Positions 1 to 4,806 of a DNA stretch of 5,147 bases are shown here, in pieces; positions within the stretch are counted from its first letter, which is position 1; each line of letters opens with the position of its first letter. The notes under the pieces were generated by a model that had not been told where the DNA came from, made no database searches, and saw only the letters and a program-made list of their open reading frames with translations. Source of the stretch: UMGS1696 sp964558485 (lineage in GTDB: Bacteria; Bacillota; Clostridia; Oscillospirales; CAG-272); contig CAZLED010000137.1 of NCBI GenBank assembly GCA_964558485.1, positions 1 to 5,147 on the forward strand, given 5' to 3'. A program made the position numbers and the translations under genes.

Positions 1-758
1 GCAGACAGCACCAGGGAATTCTCGTAGTGATCCACCACTTCTTCGCCTTGCTCGTTGGTGCGACTGCGTGTGTTTTCCGAACGGGTGGTGTGGATATTGC
101 CCTCGGCGTAGATATCCTTGGGATTGTTCACCCACACGGTGCCCAGCAGGGACAGAAATTCGTCAAAGTTGTAGCCGTCCAGCAGGAAGGTGTAATCCAC
201 GGCGATCCCGGTCAGGGACGTGACGTATTCGCCGATACGCTGGTAGCCGTAGTATTCGTACACTTCCCCAAGCGTGTGGTAGCCGGTGGAGGTGAACACT
301 CTGGTCTCCGGGGTGATGTAGGTGTAGGTGACCTGCCGCCGTTCCTTGTCCATACGGATCAGCACGATGGAGGTGGCACGCTTCTCCCGATAGGCTTTGG
401 AAAGAATGCCGTAGGAATCCGATGCGGTCTGGAAGGCGTTGATCTGGTTTCGCAGGGTGTCCACGGCCGGTGTGTAGTCGTCAAACAGATCGGGACGATA
501 GCCGGATGCGACCACCACAAAGGAAAAGCTGTCTCCTTGGATCTCGTCTTCTATGGGCTGGACGGTTTCTGTCGTTTCACCGGCACTGTCGGTCTCCACC
601 GTTTCGTGGGTCTTGATGCTTTCCAGTGCGGCGTCTTCATCGTCCAGAATATCGCCGACGGTAGCGGTGACGAACTGGGTCGCAAAATAGGCGATGACAC
701 CAAATATCGTTGCCGCGATCAGCAGCGTGATAAAAAAATTCTTGAATGCGGATAACAT
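1..758 (-). CDS. LytR-CpsA-Psr (LCP)-like membrane-anchored protein, divergent; 3' end outside window
   Basis: I read this by translating the minus strand from the ATG at 758; 252 residues are visible and the frame stays open to the left edge. Residues 8-30 form one hydrophobic segment behind a short basic N-terminus, so this is a signal-anchor protein with its body outside the cell. Residues 36-75 are an acidic, Thr/Glu-rich linker. The domain from about residue 77 has the LCP plan: a hydrophobic strand (SFSFVVVASG, 77-86), a strand with RATSIVLIRMD (127-137), then EYVTSLTGIAVDYTFLLDGYNFDEFLSLLG (177-206 in part), which matches the LCP pattern of 'LtGi.id....d...F...v..lGG'. Typical LCP proteins attach wall polymers to peptidoglycan. 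The usual R-x-D is RAT here and the usual PRDT is PETR, so catalysis is doubtful. The start is chosen because GGGAGAG lies about 5 nt upstream and no other start codon occurs in frame back to a TGA near 853. It has its own promoter. Confidence 0.72.
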   Translation of the reverse strand, partial: MLSAFKNFFITLLIAATIFGVIAYFATQFVTATVGDILDDEDAALESIKTHETVETDSAGETTETVQPIEDEIQGDSFSFVVVASGYRPDLFDDYTPAVDTLRNQINAFQTASDSYGILSKAYREKRATSIVLIRMDKERRQVTYTYITPETRVFTSTGYHTLGEVYEYYGYQRIGEYVTSLTGIAVDYTFLLDGYNFDEFLSLLGTVWVNNPKDIYAEGNIHTTRSENTRSRTNEQGEEVVDHYENSLVLS

Positions 759-886
759 GGGTACTCTCCCATCCTGTCCCGGTGACTTCTGCAGTGGCCA
801 GTTGGCAACGGAAAATACCGCAGAATAGAATACGGGAAATGATACGTATGTTCATGCTGATCCACCTTGATCAGTATTTACATACT

Positions 887-915
887 ATTATACAGGAAAA
901 ACTGTGAAATTTCAA
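887..915 (-). promoter_or_regulatory. Sigma-70/SigA-type promoter for the LCP-like gene
   Basis: On the minus strand there is TTGAAA (910-915), a 17-nt spacer and a perfect TATAAT (887-892). This predicts a transcript start near 880 and a 5' leader of about 120 nt before the ATG at 758. It lies downstream of the kinase terminator at 972-1019, so the LCP-like gene is a separate transcription unit. Confidence 0.8.
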
Positions 916-971
916 TAGGCAGACTGAAAATACTCTGTGACAGAATCATAGATTCTTTTGTTCTCTACGAC

Positions 972-1019
972 AAAAAAGAGCGTCTTCCGGCAACACAGAT
1001 CCCTGTGGCTTTGACGCTC
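972..1019 (-). terminator. Intrinsic terminator of the synthetase-kinase operon
   Basis: Read on the minus strand, GAGCGTC (1019-1013) pairs with GACGCTC (984-978), with an inner stem CACAG/CTGTG (1007-1003 with 998-994), followed directly by six T residues (977-972). It lies 17 nt past the kinase stop codon. The rest of the gap (to the promoter at 915) shows no further gene. Confidence 0.85.
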
Positions 1020-1035
1020 CTTTGTACGCTGCTAT

Positions 1036-2112
1036 TTACGATTCATTCTGGATCACGTATCGGCAACGCTCTGCCACGTGCTTTTCCCGGAAATACCGGT
1101 TTTCCATAGGAATCCAGATATTGCGGAATTTCTCAGCCATTTTCACGCCATTCCGCTCCGTGATCCGCTGCATTTGCTCCGCCGGGGACACGTGCAGAAA
1201 TATGGTCACATCGGCATATCGACCAAACTGTGGGTGCATAGCATAGGAGCCTTCCACGATCCGCACCGGGCACATGGGCACCGCCTGGGTCGTGGTGACC
1301 GCCATCTGGGAGCAGTCGAACACGCCATAGGAGAACGCTTCTCCCGTCCGCAGACCCGGCAGTACCTCCGCCGCAAACCGTTCGTAATCCACGTTGCCGC
1401 CCGGCTCTGCCAGACGGGCAGCTGTGCGCTTTTCCGGTGGCAGAAAGAAGTCGTCCATGGAGATCACACTGCCACCGGTCAAGTCGGCCAGAAGCGATGC
1501 CAGCGTACTTTTGCCAGCTCCTGCCATACCATCGATGGCCACCACCACACTGCCCTTTTTCGCCAAGCAGCGGTAGATGGCACCGATGGGAGCCAGGTAC
1601 GGTACGAACGCCTGCCGAACGATCCGGTACGCCGGGTGATATGCCTGTCGGTAGGTCTCGCTATGGCTGACCATGGGCATACCATCGGCTTCGTAGGTGC
1701 GCAGGTAATCTTCCAGTTCGGCAGCGGAAAAAGGCAGGTATCCGTCCTTGCAGCCTTTGCGCAGTGCTTCCAAGGTTTTGCAGAAATCGTCCCTGCTGCC
1801 GTGTACCATATCGGCCGAGCGGCAGAACAGGGCGTTCACAGCTTCCAAGGGCAGTACAGCAGGATCCAGTGCTGCCAGGTGCAGTCGCACCAGACCGCCG
1901 CCGATCTCCTCGATAAGGGGCGTATCGGCTTGTTTGGTTTCCTGTGGCAGTGCTTCGTATTCGCTTACCAGCCGGTTGTACGCTGCCTGTCGGTCCGGGA
2001 TCATATGTCCGCCGCCGAACACGCTTTGATATGCCAGCTTCACCGCATCCTGGGATGTCATTTGCCGATACCGTTTGGCATGGGTGCGCAGGATCCGTTG
2101 GAAATCTTCCAT
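1036..2112 (-). CDS. Two-domain protein: unknown N-terminal domain fused to uridine-kinase-like P-loop kinase
   Basis: 358 residues from the ATG at 2112. The C-terminal half (about 185-358) is a P-loop NTPase of the uridine/pantothenate/phosphoribulokinase group. It has Walker A GMAGAGKST (195-203), the DDFF motif (220-223) that in uridine kinases binds substrate and metal, VDYERF (241-246), VEGSYAMHP (286-294) and a lid-like RITERNG (316-322). The phosphorylated substrate cannot be named from sequence. Residues 1-180 form a separate domain with QDAVKLAYQSVFGGGHMI (21-38) and EIGGGLVRLHL (69-79). I know this pattern only from uncharacterised clostridial proteins fused to such kinases and can give it no function. 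An upstream ATG at 2148 would add 12 residues, but AGGAG lies 5 nt before the 2112 ATG, so the shorter form is preferred. It follows the synthetase by 49 nt with no terminator between them, so it is probably cotranscribed and under the same T-box control. Confidence 0.85.
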   Translation of the reverse strand: MEDFQRILRTHAKRYRQMTSQDAVKLAYQSVFGGGHMIPDRQAAYNRLVSEYEALPQETKQADTPLIEEIGGGLVRLHLAALDPAVLPLEAVNALFCRSADMVHGSRDDFCKTLEALRKGCKDGYLPFSAAELEDYLRTYEADGMPMVSHSETYRQAYHPAYRIVRQAFVPYLAPIGAIYRCLAKKGSVVVAIDGMAGAGKSTLASLLADLTGGSVISMDDFFLPPEKRTAARLAEPGGNVDYERFAAEVLPGLRTGEAFSYGVFDCSQMAVTTTQAVPMCPVRIVEGSYAMHPQFGRYADVTIFLHVSPAEQMQRITERNGVKMAEKFRNIWIPMENRYFREKHVAERCRYVIQNES

Positions 2113-2117
2113 AGTCA

Positions 2118-2122
2118 CTCCT
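2118..2122 (-). promoter_or_regulatory. Ribosome binding site fixing the kinase start
   Basis: AGGAG on the minus strand, 5 nt before the ATG at 2112. The alternative ATG at 2148 is preceded by GATCGACCCC, which has no Shine-Dalgarno match. Confidence 0.8.
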
Positions 2123-2161
2123 ATTGTTTCGGGATCGTGTACACCCATGGGGTCGATCCGT

Positions 2162-3796
2162 TTACTTTGTGGTCTGTGCTTCTACCAGCCGCTTGCCGCA
2201 GTAGATCTCACGCAGCTTCGGCTTCTCGATCTTGCCGGTGGGGTTCCGGGGCACATCGGCGAAAATAATCTTCCGGGGTCTCTTGTACCGGGGCAGCTCA
2301 TGGCAGAAGGCTTCGATCTCTTCTTCCGTGCAGGTCATGTCCGGTTTGATCTCGATGATGGCAGCAGCGATCTCACCCAGACGATCGTCCGGCAGACCGA
2401 TGACAGCGCAGTCCTTGATCTTGTCGTGCTTGCGCAGGAAATCTTCGATCTGCACCGGGTACAGGTTTTCGCCACCGGTGATGATCACGTCCTTCTTCCG
2501 GTCCACCAGGTAGATGAAGCCGTCTGCGTCACGCTTGGCCATGTCGCCGGTGTACAGCCAGCCATCCTTCAGAATTTCAGCCGTAGCTTCGGGGTTCCGG
2601 TAGTAGCACTTCATAACGCCGGGACCCTTGACGATCAGCTCACCCACATCTTCCCCTTCCACAGGCGTTCCGTCGGGCTTGACGATCTTGGCTTCCCACA
2701 GGTAGCCGGGTACACCGATGGCACCCACCTTGACGATATTCTCCACGCCCAGATGGACGCAGCCGGGGCCAATGGATTCCGACAGGCCATAGTTGGTGTC
2801 GTACTGGTGATGGGGGAAGACCTTTTCCCAACGCTTGATCAGAGACGGCGGCACCGGCTGGGCACCGATGTGCATCAGTCTCCACTGGTCCAGGTGGTAG
2901 TCTTCCAGGTGGATGTCCCCACGGTCGATGGCGTCCAGGATGTCCTGTGCCCACGGCACCAGCAGCCACACGATGGTGCAATGCTCGCTGGACACGGCAC
3001 GAAGGATCCAATCGGGGCGCACGCCACGGAGGATCACAGCCTTGGAGCCGGACAGCAGGGAGCCGAACCAATGCATCTTGGCACCGGTGTGGTACAGCGG
3101 CGGAATGCACAGGAACACGTCGTCGTGGGTCTGGCCATGGTGATTCTGCTCGGTGCGGCAGGAATTGATCAGGGAACGGTGGGCGTGCAGGATGGCCTTG
3201 GGGAAGCCGGTGGTGCCGGAGGAGAAGTAGATGGCGGCATCGTCGTCCTCGGTCAGATCCACAGCCGGTGCGATGGAGGAGCAATAGTTCACCAGCGTAT
3301 CGTAGCTGTCAGCAAAGTCGGGCTTGTTTTCGCCCACGTAGAAATAATCCTTCACGCCGGGAAGCTGATCGTGGACAGACTCCACACGATCGATAAATTC
3401 TTCGCCAAACACCAGCACATCCGCTTCGGCCAGGTCGGCGCAGTACCGGATCTCTTCGCCGGTGTAGCGGTAGTTCATGGGCACGGCCAGCGCACCGGTC
3501 TTCAGCACACCAAAGTAGATGGGCAGCCATTCCAGGCAGTTCATCAGCAGGATGGCGACCTTGTCACCCTTTTTGATATTTCGGGTCAGCAGCAGGTTGG
3601 CGAAACGATTGGCCTTGGTGTCAAATTCCTTCCAGGTCATTTCTCTGCGGTACTTGCCGCCGTTGCCTGCTTCGATCAGAGAAAACTCCCGCCAGGTCAG
3701 ATTGGGGTCGGGTTCGGACGCCGGATTGACCTCCACCAATGCGACCTCGTTGGGGTACAATTTTGCATTTTTTTCCAGTAAATCGGTAATAACCAT
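2162..3796 (-). CDS. Class I adenylate-forming acyl-CoA synthetase (AMP-binding), substrate unknown, T-box controlled
   Basis: 544 residues, the normal length for an acyl- or aryl-CoA ligase, which activates a carboxylic acid with ATP to an acyl-AMP and then transfers it to CoA in the cytoplasm. All core motifs are present: P-loop YFSSGTTGFPKA (190-201), IPPLYHTGAK (231-240), YGLSESIG (336-343), WLYTGD (413-418), the hinge LVDRKKD (430-436), GGENLYP (441-447) and PTGKIEK (519-525) with the catalytic lysine at K522. There is no signal peptide. Near the N-terminus the short motif TWREF (34-38) recurs as TWKEF (54-58) around a 15-residue insert. The start at 3796 is supported by GGAGAGA 4 nt upstream. 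No carrier-protein or condensation domain is attached, so a CoA ligase fits better than a non-ribosomal peptide synthetase module. The chain length or aromatic nature of the acid cannot be read from sequence. It is the first gene after a T-box leader, an unusual regulator for this family. Confidence 0.93.
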   Translation of the reverse strand: MVITDLLEKNAKLYPNEVALVEVNPASEPDPNLTWREFSLIEAGNGGKYRREMTWKEFDTKANRFANLLLTRNIKKGDKVAILLMNCLEWLPIYFGVLKTGALAVPMNYRYTGEEIRYCADLAEADVLVFGEEFIDRVESVHDQLPGVKDYFYVGENKPDFADSYDTLVNYCSSIAPAVDLTEDDDAAIYFSSGTTGFPKAILHAHRSLINSCRTEQNHHGQTHDDVFLCIPPLYHTGAKMHWFGSLLSGSKAVILRGVRPDWILRAVSSEHCTIVWLLVPWAQDILDAIDRGDIHLEDYHLDQWRLMHIGAQPVPPSLIKRWEKVFPHHQYDTNYGLSESIGPGCVHLGVENIVKVGAIGVPGYLWEAKIVKPDGTPVEGEDVGELIVKGPGVMKCYYRNPEATAEILKDGWLYTGDMAKRDADGFIYLVDRKKDVIITGGENLYPVQIEDFLRKHDKIKDCAVIGLPDDRLGEIAAAIIEIKPDMTCTEEEIEAFCHELPRYKRPRKIIFADVPRNPTGKIEKPKLREIYCGKRLVEAQTTK

Positions 3797-3825
3797 ATTC
3801 TCTCTCCATGCATTCTGAAATTATT

Positions 3826-3848
3826 GTATGCGTATTGCAGTCGCATAC
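3826..3848 (-). repeat. Inverted repeat between T-box terminator and synthetase start
   Basis: GTATGCG and CGCATAC form a 7-bp stem with a 9-nt loop. There is no U-run after it, so it is not a terminator. It lies in the mRNA leader between the T-box terminator and the ribosome binding site and could protect the read-through transcript or tune translation; that role is inferred. Confidence 0.5.
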
Positions 3849-3864
3849 ATCGATCTGCAGGGAC

Positions 3865-3899
3865 AAAAAAACGCCCCCTGCAATCCCATACAGAGGACG
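3865..3899 (-). terminator. T-box-controlled intrinsic terminator
   Basis: On the minus strand CGTCCTCTGTA (3899-3889) pairs over its full 11 positions, including G-U pairs, with TGCAGGGGGCG (3882-3872). The loop is 6 nt and seven T residues follow (3871-3865). Its 5' arm, CGTCCTC, is also the 3' arm of the antiterminator, so the two structures exclude each other, as in classical T-box leaders. Confidence 0.93.
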
Positions 3900-3933
3900 G
3901 TAAAATACCGTGGTACCACCTCATTTTGTCCTC
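3893..3933 (-). promoter_or_regulatory. T-box antiterminator
   Basis: GAGGAC (3933-3928) pairs with GUCCUC (3898-3893), leaving the T-box bulge with UGGU (3918-3915) free to bind the tRNA 3' end. Above it ACGGUA/UACCGU forms a 6-bp hairpin with a 3-nt loop. Formation of this element consumes the 5' arm of the terminator at 3865-3899. Confidence 0.88.
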
Positions 3934-3951
3934 CTCTTTGCAGAAGAAGAC
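3928..3951 (-). promoter_or_regulatory. Hairpin competing with the T-box antiterminator
   Basis: GUCUUCUUC (3951-3943) pairs over 9 positions, with G-U pairs, to GAGGAGGAC (3936-3928) around a UGCAAA loop. The 3' arm includes the GAGGAC that the antiterminator needs, so this hairpin would hold the antiterminator apart until tRNA binding shifts the balance. The pairing is seen in the sequence; the function is inferred. Confidence 0.6.
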
Positions 3952-4155
3952 CTCATGGGGCACATCCGAATGCCCCTGTCCGATAACGGGAACGCCCGTC
4001 GCAGCCTACTGAGTGCGTCCTATCACGGCACTGTTGGGTGCGCTGCTTCTGGAATGTATTCCGTTCTTCTGTCCTCACCGACTCGCACCGACCGTCGGCT
4101 CTCTGGTAGGATATAAGAAAAACGTACTTGTTTCCGATCATTGCATGTATAGAAA

Positions 4156-4184
4156 AGTATAGCACAGCAGCTCGGGTTTGTCAA
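4156..4184 (-). promoter_or_regulatory. Promoter of the T-box / acyl-CoA synthetase / kinase operon
   Basis: A perfect TTGACA (4184-4179), a 17-nt spacer and TATACT (4161-4156) are seen on the minus strand. The transcript should start at about 4148-4150. The A-rich stretch upstream (about 4188-4230) could act as an UP element. Twelve bases around the -35 box (4176-4187) are identical to those of the tRNA promoter. Confidence 0.88.
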
Positions 4185-4227
4185 GAGGATTTTTGGATTT
4201 TTATGAGAGAAATTTTGGAATTATAGC

Positions 4228-4300
4228 AAAAAAGATAACCACCTGTTTCCTTCGGACAAGCAGGCTTCCAAATACCTGTTGAACCGGTCATGATGGTTAT
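4228..4300 (-). terminator. Long terminator-like hairpin, function uncertain
   Basis: On the minus strand ATAACCA (4300-4294) pairs with TGGTTAT (4241-4235), followed by C and six T residues (4233-4228). The long interior holds three short blocks, CAGG, CCTG and CAGG, of which the middle one can pair with either neighbour. It lies between the tRNA operon and the T-box promoter. It may be a backup terminator or the end of a small structured RNA. No promoter directly before it could be found. Confidence 0.5.
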
Positions 4301-4335
4301 GGTGATATTGTAGTGGGGACATCAATTGGTTCTGC

Positions 4336-4401
4336 AAAAAACATCACCCATGGCACTGCAGGTCAAACTTTGTTGCCAAAGCCGCCGGCTCCATGGGTGA
4401 T
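4336..4401 (-). terminator. Structured terminator-like hairpin with 11-bp stem
   Basis: On the minus strand ATCACCCATGG (4401-4391) pairs perfectly with CCATGGGTGAT (4353-4343), followed by G and six T residues (4341-4336). Inside the loop is a perfect CTTTG-GCAA-CAAAG hairpin with a GNRA tetraloop (4381-4368) and a possible AGCC/GGCT stem (4390-4380). It lies directly after the first tRNA-operon terminator. I could not match it to a known RNA family. Confidence 0.6.
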
Positions 4402-4446
4402 AAAAAGCAGATGACGGGATGTCAAACGGGTTCGATTCCCGTCTGC
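4402..4446 (-). terminator. tRNA-operon terminator made from tRNA-Gly 3'-end copies
   Basis: On the minus strand GCAGACGGGA (4446-4437) pairs with TCCCGTCATCTGC (4419-4407), with an AT bulge, and five T residues follow (4406-4402). The stem arms are copies of the tRNA-Gly acceptor/T-arm sequence, one in the same and one in the opposite orientation. It starts 11 nt after the tRNA-Gly 3' end. Confidence 0.8.
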
Positions 4447-4481
4447 TAACATAAAGAAGCAGATGACGGGAATCGAACCCG
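4405..4481. repeat. Direct and inverted copies of the tRNA-Gly 3' end
   Basis: A 15-bp stretch beginning AAGCAGATGACGGG occurs at 4405-4419 and again at 4457-4471, where it is the 3' end of tRNA-Gly. A 17-bp stretch, CGGGTTCGATTCCCGTC (4427-4443), is the exact reverse complement of 4465-4481 within the same tRNA, that is, its T-arm. Such copies next to a tRNA can be left by integration or excision of an element at the tRNA 3' end, or by local slippage. Confidence 0.8.
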
Positions 4482-4528
4482 CATATTCAGCTTGGGAAGC
4501 TGATGTTCTACCACTGAACTACATCTGC
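4458..4528 (-). tRNA. tRNA-Gly (anticodon CCC)
   Basis: A full cloverleaf is seen on the minus strand. The acceptor stem is GCAGATG/CATCTGC, the D-arm GTTC-AGTGGTAG-AAC, and the anticodon arm TCAGC-TTCCCAA-GCTGA with anticodon CCC. The T-arm is GCGGG-TTCGATT-CCCGT. The discriminator base at 4458 is U, as expected for Gly. CCA is not encoded, so it must be added after transcription. It reads GGG codons. It is the second gene of the operon, 20 nt after tRNA-Leu. Confidence 0.96.
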
Positions 4529-4548
4529 ATATATGGTCACTATTTTGA

Positions 4549-4628
4549 TGCGGGTAACAGGGGTCGAACCTGCACGGTTTCCCGCAGGATCCTAAATCCT
4601 GTGCGTCTGCCAATTCCGCCATACCCGC
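4549..4628 (-). tRNA. tRNA-Leu (anticodon UAG)
   Basis: A class II tRNA with a long variable arm. The acceptor stem is GCGGGTA/TACCCGC, the anticodon arm CAGGA-TTTAGGA-TCCTG with anticodon TAG, the variable arm is built on CGGG/CCG, and the T-arm is GCAGG-TTCGACC-CCTGT. The discriminator at 4549 is A, as leucyl-tRNA synthetase requires. CCA is not encoded. It is the first gene of the operon, with its 5' end about 14 nt from the predicted transcript start. Confidence 0.96.
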
Positions 4629-4647
4629 ATTTCTCAGGCGCAGGTAT

Positions 4648-4676
4648 ATGATACCACATTCATTCTCGTTTGTCAA
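4648..4676 (-). promoter_or_regulatory. Promoter of the tRNA-Leu/tRNA-Gly operon
   Basis: TTGACA (4676-4671), a 17-nt spacer and TATCAT (4653-4648) lie on the minus strand, with an A-rich stretch just upstream of the -35 box. The predicted start lies about 13-14 nt before tRNA-Leu, giving a short 5' leader for processing by RNase P. Confidence 0.87.
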
Positions 4677-4752
4677 GAGTTTTTTGGGAATTTCTTTGAA
4701 AAATCTGTTGGATAGTTTATGCGCATTTATTTTCGTTCGCAGAACTGCACAA

Positions 4753-4786
4753 CAAAAGAACAGTGGTTTGTTCCACTGCTCTTTTG
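4753..4786. terminator. Bidirectional-type hairpin terminator after the SLH gene
   Basis: A 14-position stem (4753-4766 with 4773-4786; one G-U type mismatch) with a 6-nt loop. Its A-rich and T-rich ends pair with each other, as in bidirectional terminators. It lies 20 nt past the SLH stop codon and isolates that gene from the tRNA operon. Between it and the tRNA promoter (4677-4752) I see only AT-rich sequence. Confidence 0.82.
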
Positions 4787-4806
4787 GTTACACTATTTTT
4801 ACTGCA

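Larger units (their letters stand above)
3865..4150 (-). ncRNA. T-box riboswitch leader (uncharged-tRNA sensor)
   Basis: The leader begins near 4150, just after the promoter, and ends in the terminator. Stem I begins with GGAA (4135-4132) pairing with UUCC (4054-4051). The specifier loop has AGUA (4128-4125) facing GAA (4061-4059), closed above by CGUUUUU/AAGAACG (4124-4118 with 4068-4062). The distal part contains AGAGAG and GGUGCGA, typical T-box Stem I elements. Stem III is probably GGGGCA/UGCCCC (3976-3957). The T-box sequence is AUGAGGUGGUACCACGG (3924-3908), close to the consensus AGGGUGGNACCGCG. The tentative specifier codon is UAC (4058-4056, Tyr) followed by A. The bulge UGGU (3918-3915) predicts a tRNA with discriminator base A, which suits tRNA-Tyr. 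The T-box identity is firm; the amino acid is not. Confidence 0.93.

Noticed and set aside
27..755. Open frame of 242 codons on the plus strand
   Set aside because: It is the antisense shadow of the LCP-like gene. The minus frame has a start with ribosome site, a membrane anchor and a recognisable domain; the plus frame has none of these.
2113..2148. Upstream start (ATG at 2148) for the kinase gene
   Set aside because: No ribosome site precedes it, whereas AGGAG is ideally placed for the ATG at 2112.
1078..2268. Plus-strand open frame of 396 codons
   Set aside because: Antisense shadow of the kinase; His/Gln-rich, no family pattern, and it crosses the gene boundary at 2112-2162.
2075..3781. 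Long plus-strand open frame of 568 codons
   Set aside because: It lies opposite the acyl-CoA synthetase, whose motifs are complete on the minus strand. The plus frame shows no domain and follows from GC-biased codon use.
4235..4300. Possible small signal recognition particle RNA, from UCCGAAGGAAACAGG resembling helix 8
   Set aside because: The tip has a 3-nt loop instead of GGAA, and the conserved GUCAGG and AGCAG positions are not present.
4343..4400. Tiny ORFs of about 16 codons on both strands inside the 4336-4401 hairpin
   Set aside because: Neither has a Shine-Dalgarno sequence, and both arise from the palindromic ATG in CCATGG.
4343..4401. Resemblance on the plus strand to a cyclic-di-GMP class I riboswitch (AGGUCAAAC, CAAAGCCGCCGG)
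   Set aside because: The P2 hairpin and the P3 receptor are missing, the region is too short, and no plus-strand gene follows.
4407..4447. Possible second tRNA on the plus strand, because of a good T-arm (CGGGTTCGATTCCCG)
   Set aside because: Only about 41 nt separate the matching acceptor arms, with no D- or anticodon arm. It is an inverted fragment of the adjacent tRNA-Gly.
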